DNA of 64,000 nucleotides, taken from Dryocosmus kuriphilus (Eukaryota; Arthropoda; Insecta; Hymenoptera; Cynipidae). The position numbers and the translations under genes are program-made. Positions 20,236-30,890 of the stretch are shown here, in pieces; positions within the stretch are counted from its first letter, which is position 1, and every line of letters begins with the position of its first letter. The notes beneath the pieces were generated by a model. It did no database searches. It was not told where the DNA came from and was given only the letters and a program-made list of their open reading frames with translations. The stretch spans positions 129,792,230-129,856,229 of the forward strand of contig CM076194.1 in NCBI GenBank assembly GCA_038277395.1, in the 5' to 3' direction.

Positions 20236-21160
20236 TGGGGGGGGGGGGGGTTTTTGGGGGGTGCAGTTCCGAATAGCTGAGTTTTCTGATTTTATTGAAA
20301 CTTCGTGTACTTATGTATTTTGATGCGCTGATTAGGAATATGATAGTGAAAATTAGCGACTAGGCGATTTTCATGGTGAAAACCATAAAAAACGCCATAA
20401 AAATCAAGTTTTTTTTGCGTTTATCTCAGTAAATAAGCAGAATTTCGAAAAATGTTTAGACTAAAAGTTTTATCTAGTATAAAAATACATCTTTCTTGTA
20501 GAATACACTTTTCGCCTAAAACCATTATTTTTCGAGGAAAAGATGATTGCATTGGAAAGACAAGAAAAAGACGCAGAAAGTTAAGGAAATGCGTTCGATC
20601 ACGCTTTTTTACAATTTTGTTAAACTTCCTATATTAATGTAATTTGACGCGCTGATTACGAATATAATAATAAAAATTGCCGCCAAAGCGATTTTCATGG
20701 TGAAAACCATAAAAACACCATAAAAATCACGTTTTTTGCGTTTATCTTAGTAACTACGCAGAATTTAGAAAAATGTTTTAAACAAACGTTTTAGCTAGTA
20801 TAAAAATAAATCTTTTCTCTTATATACACTTCTTGTCTAAAACTATTATTTTTTCAGAAAAAGAGGATTGCGTTGGAAAAACAAGAAAAGGATGAAGAAA
20901 GTTACGGAAATGTGTTCGGTTACGCTCGTCCCTCTTTTCTAAGGTTAAGGGGCGGGGGGGCTACGCATTTACTGACTAGTTACAAAAATACCTTTAATCA
21001 CGATCGTTCCACTTTCCAAGTGGGGGGGGGGGGGGGGAATACAACTTCACTGACTAGTTGCGTAAATATCTTCAATCAAGATCGTTCCCCTTTCCAAGGG
21101 GGGGGGGGGGGGGGGGCTACACATGCGCAGACTAGTTGCAGAAATACGTGGGGGCGGAAA
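20236..21160. repeat. Merlin sub-terminal repeats with long G-runs
   Basis: Two ~330-bp units (20260-20607; 20608-20930) repeat part of the left terminus (ttgacgcgctgattacgaata, gattttcatggtgaaaaccat, ccattatttttcgaggaaaa). They are followed by ~80-bp units (20930-21160) that mirror, on the opposite strand, the minisatellite at 16750-17220. G-runs of about 15, 16 and 19 bases occur at 20236, 21021 and 21098. The open frame across this stretch, with poly-Gly, is an artefact of the runs. Confidence 0.75.
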
Positions 21161-21420
21161 GGCATCCCTGTGATTGATCACAGGTATAATGTTGTTTATC
21201 CACCTACCTGTACAATAGATCCTTGTTTTTGCATTGTATCTCCATTGGTTTCGGCTTGGTACCTACTCACGCTCTTCACCTCAGGAAGGTTGGAGTATTT
21301 TGAAGAGCATTTTTTTTTATATTTTATAATATTTTTCATTAATTTTTTTCTTGGACTCTTAACAATTTTATTATTACGAAATATATTTGCATTTACTTCA
21401 ATTGAGAATGCTGATTATAA

Positions 21421-22422
21421 TCAGTGGCCAGGGTAGCATACTTTAATGTTTGCGATTAGTTCTTTAAATGGATCAGCATCTATTTTCTTGAGCCGTCGCC
21501 GCCACAAACATTCGCAGAGGTGATCTGCAAGACTGATCTTGTGCACTCCTCCTCGTGAGAGAAATCGTCGCATCCACCGCCAAGATGACTCAGTGTTCTG
21601 AGTGTGTGCTCCGGTATCGCTATTCACAAACTCCTCGGAATGATTAACACCTTGGAGAACAAATCCATGATCTTCGAGATTGATATAGCCCTTCCAACAA
21701 TCGGTGTGAAACTCTGTCCCTTCTGCTACATGCTTTTTTATTAATCTGATTAGAGTAGCCTGATCTCTCTTGTTATCGGGACAGATTTCCAACCGATAGT
21801 TGTAAGGATGACCACTGTGCATCATTCCGAGGATCCATGATCTTTCCACTACACGTCCTCGCTCGTATTTTCGACGCCTGATCCTCGGCCTGATCTTGCA
21901 CTCATCTATTTCAACTACTTCACCGACACCTCCAATGTGACCTTTCTCTTCAAAGTGACTGTCAAGAGCAACCATGCAGATCGCCCTACAAAAAGAGAAA
22001 CGGTCTGCAACAGTTTCTCGCGAAATCGACTGACTTTCGACAATGCTACTTTCCCGGGTGGTTTGTTCGAAATTGAAGCCTACAGCGAAGCAATAAAAAA
22101 TAAGCATACATGCCGCTGCGGAAATTTGACACCTCTCAAACCACGTATTTTCCGCAACGGTATTTGTGTGACGATACTTACCTGCTTTATAACACAAGAA
22201 CTGGCCGCAAGTCATTTCAGACTCTAAAAGAATCATTTTTTTCTTGTGTTTTGAGCAAAATCGTTCAGTTGGAATGAGTTCAGTTTGTCTCAACCACTGA
22301 AGTGTTTTTTCTCTTTTTTGAAGAATCATACTCAGACTGAAAATATTATATTTTTCATCCATGTTGGTTAGAGCTCGAGAGAAGAAAACTTCGAAAATAA
22401 TTAATGCACGCATGAAACACAC
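21421..22422 (-). CDS. Merlin / IS1595-like (ISXO2-type) transposase
   Basis: The frame is intact for 333 codons. The likely true start is M21 (22362), where MDEKYNIFSLSMILQKR begins, as Merlin proteins usually start near such a segment. A zinc-ribbon-like N-terminus has C56, C72 and C77 (TCGQFLC) and then ENTWFERCQ. The catalytic domain shows EVVEIDECKI (D173), FHTDCWKGYINLE (D241) and GAHTQNTESSWRWM (E278), giving D-x67-D-x36-E, with KYERGR and VNHSEEFVNSDTGAH between, all typical of the IS1595 fold. All three acids are present, so cut-and-paste activity is possible. It is the only undamaged transposase frame in the window. Confidence 0.9.
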   Translation of the reverse strand: MCFMRALIIFEVFFSRALTNMDEKYNIFSLSMILQKREKTLQWLRQTELIPTERFCSKHKKKMILLESEMTCGQFLCYKAGKYRHTNTVAENTWFERCQISAAACMLIFYCFAVGFNFEQTTRESSIVESQSISRETVADRFSFCRAICMVALDSHFEEKGHIGGVGEVVEIDECKIRPRIRRRKYERGRVVERSWILGMMHSGHPYNYRLEICPDNKRDQATLIRLIKKHVAEGTEFHTDCWKGYINLEDHGFVLQGVNHSEEFVNSDTGAHTQNTESSWRWMRRFLSRGGVHKISLADHLCECLWRRRLKKIDADPFKELIANIKVCYPGH

Positions 22423-22978
22423 GCCTGTTAGTACTAGGAGCGCGGACGGTAGAGAAAGACCTGTCGCTTATTGCACTAAAATTTGTTAAATTTTATCAGA
22501 TATATCACTAATTTTCGCGAAAACTATTACTTGTAGATAAAAATGTTACAGTCAAAATATGTGTAACTCGATTAGATGTACAACTTTTGTTTCCAATATT
22601 TGATAACATTGTGCGTATTGGTTTATATAAACATAAAAAACGTGACCTAACGCATTTACGTAACTTTCATCGTCTTTTTCTTGTTTTTCCAACGCAATCC
22701 TCTTTTTCTCGAAAAATAATGGTTCTAGACGAAAACTGTCAAGAATGTAAAAGATAAATATTTCTATCGGCTACAACTTTTGTGGGTAATATTTTTCTCT
22801 TAAACCAATACTTATCAAAATCAAATGAAACAACTTCTTTAACATCGGTTTTTTAAGTATTGATCGTGAAAATCTTTTCGGGTATTTTCGACATCATATT
22901 AGTAATCAGTGAGTTAAAATACATGTGTATACGAAGTTTCAAATTAACTGGAGGTAAGTGCTTTTCGGAACTTTATCC

Positions 22979-23429
22979 TATATATTTTTATATATCATTT
23001 CATTGAATATTCTTTCTAGCCAGGTTTCATCTCAAAGAGAAAAGAAGACACATTTATGAACGTCTTTCGTTTTAGAACAAGTTCAAAGGAACCAACCTAT
23101 TTTTAAACGTAACGATTTTCATCTCAGCTTTCTTCCAATTCATGATTAATAATCATGGACGCTATCGAACGGTCTATGAATAAACGTGAGATGTCTATCT
23201 TCTCGAGTAGAATTCTGTCTCTTCCGTATTTCCTTGGACTCCTTATTTTCCTTCCAACCTTCATTTTCATTTTCGAGACTGATACCAGTCCACACTTCTT
23301 TTATTCCCGAGGTTTAATTCTTTCAACAACTTATAATCTAGGACCTGAATCACGGGTTTTCAGTATTTTCACAATAGAATATATATATGTACATATTTGT
23401 CATTTAATATCCTACAGCGATCAAATGTT
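22979..23429. other. Spacer before LINE C
   Basis: AT-rich DNA without a supported gene. A frame starting at 23155 reads as hydrophobic and unrecognised until it meets LINE C coding sequence near 23430, so its first two thirds are not meaningful. Confidence 0.5.
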
Positions 23430-24582
23430 TACAATTAGTCAACTGCTAGAAAAGGAATGTGAATTTAATGAAGCAATACATCAGCTATTTATCGACTTCA
23501 AGGAAGCGTACGACTCTATTATACGCGCACGAATGTACTAGATTCTAGAGTTCTTGGGTGTATCAAGGAAATTGGTTAGACTTATCGAAGTTTGCTTAAG
23601 CGCCAGTAGGGATAGAATACGCGTTAACGGAAATTTATCTAAAGGGTTTTCGATCCGCGAAGGCCTGAAACAGGACGACGTGCTTTCGTGCATCCTTTTC
23701 AGCTTAGTTTTAGAATACGTGGTTAGATAAGTACAAGCGTATCCAGCCGGTGCTATCCTAAATGGGATAATACAAATTCTGGGATATGCGGATGATCTCG
23801 ACTTACTCGAGGATGATAAAGAAACGGTAGCTAGAAATGCAGAAACCTTGATCACAAAAGCCAAGGAAATAGGTTTAGAAGTAAGCGAATCGAAAACAAA
23901 ATATTTGATCATCGACAGATCAGAACAAAGTAATGAAGTGGGGGATCTAATGGCCGGGAATATGAAATTAGAAAGGGTTAACGAGTTTAAATACCTTGGG
24001 ACTATGATAACTAACAGCAATAACATTAGAGCGGAAATCAATAGACGGCTCCACGCTGGCAATGTGTGCTACTATGCAACAAATATGTTATTAAAATCGC
24101 GATCGCTATCTAGAAACATCAAAGTAAGAATTTACAAAACTATAATAATGCCGGTCATCATGTACGGGTGCGAAACGTGGGCGGTGACGAAAGGAGAGGA
24201 GAACAGGTTTAGAGTATTCGAAAATAAAGTGCCTAGAAAAATCTATGGCCCAAAAAGGGATGAAGAGACTGGTGAATGGAGAAAACTGCATAGTGATGAG
24301 CTGCATGCTCTCTACGGGTCACCAAATATTAATAGAGTAATGAAAGCGCGTAAATTAAGATGGGCGGAACATGTAGCAAGAATGGGCAACGAAAGAACAG
24401 TGGCGCAAGTTTTAAGAGGGAAACCGAACAGCAAGATACCTCTAGGCAGACCGAGAAACAGATGGGAGAAAAGATCTAAAAGAGCTAGGACGTGATTACT
24501 TAAACTGGATGGAAGGTGCACACGATAGAGATGCGTGGCGGTTTCGGATGAATGAGGCAATGAACTTTCGAGTTCGAACTGC
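23430..24582 (+). pseudogene. LINE C reverse transcriptase, C-terminal two thirds
   Basis: Motif A lies in HQLFIDFKEAYDSI (23484). A stop at 23539-23541 and a frameshift follow. Motif B is LKQDDVLSCILF (QGD changed to QDD), with a stop at 23728-23730. Motif C is ILGYADDLDLLED (YADD intact, 23779). The frame 23848-24495 has LEVSESKTKYLIIDRS, NEFKYLGTMITNSNNIRAEI, KVRIYKTIIMPVIMYGCETW, FGPKRDE-type sequence and RKLRWAEHVARM, then RPRNRWE. A last frameshift precedes LGRDYLNWMEGAHDRDAWRF. The long open 3' half suggests a fairly young copy. Confidence 0.85.
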
Positions 24583-24616
24583 TAAATAATAATAATAATT
24601 ATTATTATTATTTGAG
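23430..24616 (+). mobile_element. LINE C, 5'-truncated, with AAT-repeat tail
   Basis: Only the RT palm onward is present. The 3' end is the microsatellite (AAT)n at about 24584-24616, as in RTE-like LINEs that end in short tandem repeats instead of poly-A. A second short AAT run follows at 24631. 5' truncation near 23430 is normal for LINE insertion. Confidence 0.7.
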
Positions 24617-24964
24617 CAGATGCCTACAGAATAATAATAATAATGATACCAAGTAAATAGGATTTATTATATTCAAAAGTACAGTCCTACGAAAAAAAAG
24701 TTATTCTTCATTTTATTCAGAATTTTCGTCTCTTTTTAAAACTGCATAACCTACGAACTATCTGTTATTGAACTGGTATTTGAAAGCTTTGAGTGCAGCG
24801 TTTTTGCTTCTGAATTAGTTATTTCCAGAAAACAACAGGCGTCTCTACCATCAGAGTTTTTGGTAGGTAAATAATTACTTACTGGAAGAGAATTACTGGG
24901 CCACAAATCGTTTCAATATTAAAGTAGAAATAACATGTTTTTAAAAATATCAGTTTTAGAGAAG

Positions 24965-25835
24965 AGTTATGATTTGGTTGAAACAGAAAGTTAACTTTTA
25001 TGAAAATACATTTTTAAATAGAGAATTTTTTATGCTTTATACTCGGTTAACGTTTAAACTCGTTCCGAGTATGGAACATTAAAATAAATAGAAAGTAGAT
25101 AATAAAAAATATTTTTTTTTCAATGAAGGGCACAACCTGGTCTGGATCATAATAGTTTTATTTATTATTCATTATTTTTGTTTTTCTATTTTTATTCAAA
25201 AATTGTCTTTTAGGGTTACAAGTACCGAAAAGTTTGTGTTGGTTTTATTATAAAACCAATTAAAATAATATGTTCCAGATAAGGTAGACACCTTTACTAC
25301 AATCTGAAAAAATTGGACATTAACCCTAACTAGCATATTTTTCTGGCTCATGTACTTATAAATTCTTCACTGATAAATTTATTCATCGTTCATAATTTCC
25401 ATAGAGAAATAGAAAAGTTAATTTATAATTAAAAAGCAAAATTGAGGTATTTTCGAGTTATTATTTGGTTGAAACGCAAATTTAAATTTTATGAAAATAC
25501 ATTTTTATATAGAGAATTCGTTATGCCATTACACTCCGTTTATGTTTAAATTCGTTCCGAGTATGGAATATTAAACAAATACAAGAGTAGAGAATAAAAA
25601 ACATATTTTTTCCAGTAAACGTTAGAACCTCGTTTGGATCATAATAGTTTTATTTATTATTTTTATATCTTTATTTAAAAATTGCTTTTTTTAGGGTTAC
25701 AAGTATCGACACGTTTATGTTGGTTTTATTATAAAAACAATTAAGATACTATGGTCTAAACAAGGTAGTAACCTTTATTATAATCTGAAAAAATTGGACT
25801 TTAACCCTAACTAGCTTATTTTTTTGGCTCTTACA
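24965..25835. repeat. Direct repeat, two ~380-bp copies
   Basis: 24965-25345 and 25457-25835 match at an offset of about 492 bases. Shared strings include atttggttgaaac, cgttccgagtatggaa, ggatcataatagttttattt, agggttacaagta and aatctgaaaaaattggac. Roughly four in five positions agree. No coding frame is shared. The origin is unknown; it could be a decayed pair of element ends in the same orientation. Confidence 0.8.
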
Positions 25836-27954
25836 AAATTTCGGTATTTTCGAGTCGCCCTATTATGCGGATCGCAGAAAATAATAATAAAATATGAATC
25901 CCTTCAACCAATTGTGAGGCGTGTTATTATTAAGAGAAGAGATGAAAATTCGCCCGTGCGACCCTCGAGGATTCACGACTAGTTTATGTCAAAAACAAAG
26001 AAGTTATTGCAAATGTTCAGTTATCTGGGGACACCCAGTATATTCTTCTATTTTGTGATCAGACTTCTTCCACATCCATTACTCTTTTTTTTCCTCGCTT
26101 TTTCCATTCCTGCTTTCTTTTTCTTTTCTTCTGCCGTTTTTATTTGCTCATTTTATAAATCGCTACTCTACGTTAGGCAAGAAAGATCGATTTTTACATA
26201 CAGAGGGCACATATCACTAGCAGATACACATATTATTTGAAGTAGTTCTTGAATGCCTGCACTTCACTCTCTTTATTTTAACAAAATGTAAAAGAAAGTT
26301 AAATAGAGATGATTTGAATCGAGTGCGGTCTATCGTAAATTTTAAAGTTGAATGTAACAGACTCAATCTAAATGAATCAGAAGTGTAAAAACTTTTTGAG
26401 AGGAAAGTCAAAGGATACTTTATATTTCTAATTGACTTATTCAACAATCGCATTTTTTTTTTTTAGTTTATTCGTAACAGATTACTTGCTATGACATATT
26501 ATTAATTTATTATAAAGTTTTTGTAATTATGTTCTATTATATTAATAATCAGAAGATATTTACAATTTAGATATTTCTAGTGTTTCCAATTTTGAAACTG
26601 TGAAGTTGAGAAATCTTTCATTTAATTTTTATTTTAATAAAGGTGGGATGTCACTCATGAAATCTTTTAGCGTAAAATTAAAATTCATATAATAAAATAT
26701 CATAAAAGATCATCTTTATAGACGTCCTAAATGATTACAATAATTCAAATTTGAAAAAATACATAGCTAAAAGATAAGTGACAGTACACAAAATCTCTGA
26801 AAATTTTCATAAATATCTGGCGCTTTGGGTATTAATGAATTTTGCCGTATTTCCGGATTATGTAACAACTGACTGTTTCTCACTTAATATCCCCCTAAAT
26901 CATAATTTGAAAAATTTTAAGGAATATGTCAAATGCGAAAACTTTTCGAGCAGAAAACAGCCCCTTAATACGATGAAGAAACTCGTCAATCAGGTTGTCA
27001 TAAATTGATTTTATTTCGACTTCCTGGGAGGCCTCTTCTTTTGACGCCGATCGCCCCACTATTACAATGATTTATGAATTTTATAATCGTATTATCGAAC
27101 CACTAAAAACCTCAATTTATTCTTCTTATTTTGAGAGGCTGTCTTAATGGAAGAGCGAATTTCAGATATAGTCGCTTCCTTGACTTTACTATATATAGAT
27201 GGATGAATAGAGTAACATCTTCCAAGTACGACCCTTTTCTTCAATACCCTTGATGTATCGAAATGTAGAGCAGAATGTATTACGACGCTTTACAGCTCTC
27301 AGCTACAGAAATAAATCAATACTTTTATTCCACATTTTACTATTTTGTCATATAAACATTTAGTTTGAGAAACTGGAGTTTCTAGAAATTATAGTACTAC
27401 ATATAATATAATAATCCGAAAATTGTGAGATATTGCTTATTACCTTTAGTACCATTTGCTGATAGCTTCGACAAATGAAAGTTTTGAAAAAATAAAATGC
27501 CAAAACGGTTTCGGTTTGTCAAGAAAAAGTGAAGTTTCCTAAAATTTGAATTCTTTCGTAGTGAGCCACTTCAGGTCAGGATCATAATCAAAGCCGTATT
27601 AAAAGCGATTGTTAGGTTGGACACATTTGATATAATATGTATATATTTATCCGTGTTCTAGACAGTTTCCAGTTTCTTATTCACCTTTCAAAATTGATTG
27701 TTAATTCAGAAGTGAGCCACACAACTTTTACTATTAACCACTATTTTTTAAATGATTTTATGATGTCAAAAAGCTTTCTGTAAGAGACAAGTTTAATATT
27801 TATTTTAGGCCTAGTTAAAGGTCCGGACGAGGATCAATACTCAAGGGTAGAAATTATTATTGCTGTCATTATGTTTCTTAAAAAATTACAACTTTGAACA
27901 AATTTCTAACAAATAATCATCGTTATTTTTTTATTAATTTCAATTATTTAAATA
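25836..27954. other. AT-rich, no gene supported
   Basis: Over 2 kb without a recognised gene. A 84-codon frame at 25986-26240 is very hydrophobic (Phe/Leu-rich) and reflects a T-rich composition, so I do not call it. No array or inverted repeat noted. Confidence 0.5.
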
Positions 27955-29215
27955 AAAATCCTCCTAATCCCGTTGAGTTTCATTTAACTGTACTGAATGC
28001 CGCTGAATTATATATTTAAGTATGCGGAAATGCGTAGAATTTCATTGCATTCTTTCGAAATCAGTTGGAATCCCTTTTAATTTAGCGGAATTCAATAAAT
28101 GTAGTACCTAAATTTAATGTAATGCATCCTCTATTTGAATTCCATGCAGTAACGTATATATATTTCCTTTAAATTTCGTTGAAAGTCGCTGAATTCCATT
28201 CAATCTGCTAAATTCTGGTGATTTACAAACATTGGATTCTTATCAAATCGTATGGCTTCCTATTTAATTAGGTGGAATTCCGTTAGATTTTATTGAATTT
28301 CTTAAACTTATGATATACCCTAATACCGTTAAATTCTACAGAATTACATTAAATTCCGTTGAGCTTCATTGAATCGAATAGAATTCCATTCAATCGAATA
28401 AAACTTTGCACTGAATTCCATTGAATATGTAATTCGAAATAAGTAATTAATAGATAAATGAATTAATTAAATAAATAATAATCAATAATGATGTAGTTTT
28501 TTATGATTTTTACTTACTTTTCAATAAATTAATGCAACAAAGGTGACACGCTTAGACTCCTATTGCATAAGTTATTATATAAAAACCACTGAAATTATTT
28601 TATTTGTTATGCAATAGATTCTATAAATAAACAAATTGGGGTAACAGAAAAAAATATATGCTTCAAAGGGTTAAAAGTGAGAATAGCCAAGGTCTTGCTA
28701 ATTTGATTGTCGGTGCTGGAAAAGGAATAGAATCGGTCCGTCGCGTCACACCGATTCGTCAGAAAAGTTGAATTAATAGAAACTGTGGTAAATTTTATCG
28801 AAATACTCTGCATTCTTCTGAATTATGGGAATTCGATTTATAATTCCGTTAATTGATTTAACTAAAAGTTCGGATGAATTTCGTCGAATCGCGCTAAAAA
28901 TCGTTGACTTCCATTATTGATTTCCATTAAGTCTGATTGTATTCTCTTAAATGATGTTGCTTTTTTTTTCAAGTTTACTTGAATCCTCCCTAAATTTAGT
29001 TGGTTTCTTTATTTTAAATCTGGTTGAATTCTGATAAGTTCAGTAAAAATCACTAACTTGGACGTCCGTTAAACTGATCTTTAATGAAATTACTTCTCTT
29101 GAGTTCAGTTAATTTTCATTGAATACCTTCGAATTTGACTATAATTCCATAAGGAAGTTCCCGTAGAATTACCCTTTACCCAGGAATTGCCTTAAATTTT
29201 CACAAAATATACAGA
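27955..29215. repeat. Degenerate GAATTCCGTTGAATT-type short-period array
   Basis: Words such as gaattccattgaat, aattccgttaga, ttgaattcc and ggaattcaat recur every 10-20 bases from 27955 to 28425 and again from 28835 to 29215, in both orientations. The interval 28430-28830 is different DNA and may be an insertion; it contains TATTGCATAA (28560) and its inverse TTATGCAATA (28607). A third patch is at 30535-30665 and a weaker one at 14600-14790. Confidence 0.6.
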
Positions 29216-29571
29216 ACATTATTACGCAATGATGATCCCGAGATTTTTAACTTGATGTAGAGTCTGTGAAGGTAAAAATGTTTAAATGAAAATAGCACCT
29301 TTTACACGTGTTCTCTATAAAAACGAGTGAAATTGACACACTTTAGATTGTAGCATCAAAATGGTTCCTACCATTTAGTTTAAAAAATAAAGATGGGTAG
29401 AAGAACCTAATACGATGATCATACAAAAAATTCAATTTTTTATTTAGCTTAGTATAAAAGATAGGACCTTCCAAAGAATAATATTTTTGTTTGCGAGAGT
29501 CACGTGATGCGACGATCTGGTAACTCTCATATTGGATACGTTCATTGCTTGACTTTGTAAAGCATCCATTG

Positions 29572-30378
29572 ATGTATATGTTGTGGAAAAAGCCCGGAGT
29601 GCGGACAAACCTAAAATTGACCGGTCAAACCGCAGATTGACGCAATATCCGAAATAATGCCAAGATATCCTGATAGGATTTATGTATTTAATAAGTGAAA
29701 AAAATTAATGTAAATTAATGGATGGTGACTTGTTTGTAAACAAAATTTCTTAGGCAATTATAAAGTGCATTTCTATCAATATTCATAAGTTTATTGTGAG
29801 GTTCAGTACATTTTTCCAACTGGAGTATATAAACATTTTATATCGTATCATTATTATTTATTGGAATATGGGTTAGATCCGTGACATAATAGCCATCCTT
29901 CGAAAGTTCCATAACAATTCCAATCGAGTCTCGTGAATCGCTCTTACTCCTATCTGTGTCAATGATACGTATGAACTGCTTATATACTCGTATTACTTAT
30001 AAACTTCCGAATTCTGATAGAAATACACTTCATGATTAACTAAGAAATTTTTTTGACAAACGAGTCACCATCCATTCATTTCCGTTAATTACTTTTCACT
30101 TATTAAATACATAAAGCCTATCAGGGTATCTTGGCATTATATTATGAATAAAGTATCAAAATAAGACGAAATAAATACTGTATACACCTCAGGAATAAGT
30201 CATTCCGTACAATACCCAAAGTGTCATTGGCATTCCGCACATTGCCCAGGTACGCTCGGGCAAAGCCCGGAGTGATGCATTATTTCGGACATTGCCCACG
30301 TCGCTTGGGCAATCTGCGGATTGACCGGTCAATCCTAGGTTTGCCCGCACTCCGGGCTTTGCCCACAACATATACATA
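29572..30378. mobile_element. ~790-bp near-palindromic MITE
   Basis: Left end ATGTATATGTTGTGG (29572) is inverted at the right end (to 30378). Just inside, AAAGCCCGGAGTGCGG (29589) and CCGCACTCCGGGCTTT (30345) pair, as does TTGACCGGTCAA on both sides. A further pairing, cctgatagg...tttatgtatttaataagtgaaaa (29670 on) against 30070-30125, and then tttctatca (29770) against tgatagaaa (30015), extends the arms to about 250 bases, leaving a small centre. There is no coding frame. The target may be TA-rich, so the exact duplication cannot be read. Confidence 0.75.
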
Positions 30379-30746
30379 TATATAAGAGGTTCCTTTGCGT
30401 AGCGGTGAGAGTTAACAAACATAATCAAAAGTTTTCACGAATGGTTAGAGAAATATACTGGTGCTTTGGATCTGGTTAAGTTGAAACTTTTAGACGAATT
30501 TCAAGCACGACAACTATGTACGTTAAAATTATCTCGAATTTTATTTCAAATTCCTTTAAATCCTATCGAACTTCTTTGAATTATATCGAATTCCTTCGAA
30601 CTTCTCTGAATTGCTTCTAATTCTGTCGCATTCCGTTACATTATATATTTAATTCTATTGATCTCTTTTTTATTATAATTCGATCATATTTCAAGGAAAA
30701 ACTGTTAGATATAATAATTAATTAATCGACTTGAAATTTCGACTAT

Positions 30747-30876
30747 TTTTTTTGTTCTTTTTTTTTTGTTTGGCGGAGGAGAAGGTGGAAATCCTTTTGA
30801 CGGACTGAGTGTGAGACTCGGCCTGACATCCCCTACCCACTAAAACAACCTCCTCCCCCGGCACTCAGACTGTAAG
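30747..30876 (-). mobile_element. 130-bp truncated R1-type LINE tail (related to LINE D)
   Basis: On the minus strand this reads GTTTTAGTGGGTAGGGG, then CACACTCAGTCCGTCAAAAG and a poly-A, matching the 3' UTR of the R1-clade element at 41200-41296. It is flanked by gaaatttcgactat (30733-30746) and gaaattttgactat (30877-30890), 13 of 14 identical, a clear target-site duplication. So this is a separate, heavily 5'-truncated insertion of the same family. Confidence 0.85.
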
Positions 30877-30890
30877 GAAATTTTGACTAT

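Larger units (their letters stand above)
19765..22978 (-). mobile_element. Complete Merlin-family DNA transposon
   Basis: Ends pair as inverted repeats: left GGGTGCAGTTCCGAAAAGCA (19765), right read inward GGATAAAGTTCCGAAAAGCA (22978). Similarity continues inward for roughly 280 bases (19765-20040 against 22700-22978). The flanks give an 8-base near-duplication, tacatatt (19757-19764) and tatatatt (22979-22986), 7 of 8 matching, the size known for Merlin. The single gene is an intact IS1595-type transposase on the minus strand. 3' of the gene lie extra sub-terminal repeats and G-runs. Confidence 0.75.

Noticed and set aside
20873..21436. 187-codon frame with poly-Gly runs and a hydrophobic end
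   Set aside because: It crosses G-run minisatellites and then 3' flanking DNA of the Merlin gene; there are no conserved features and the composition follows the repeats.
16552..22978. One single large fold-back element spanning both G-rich arrays
   Set aside because: The pairs of termini and the 8-bp flanks fit a complete Merlin at 19765-22978; the array at 16552-17395 is better seen as a separate related copy.
25986..26240. 84-codon hydrophobic frame as a possible membrane protein
   Set aside because: The Phe/Leu content matches T-rich DNA, there is no start context or homologous feature, and neighbouring DNA is non-coding.
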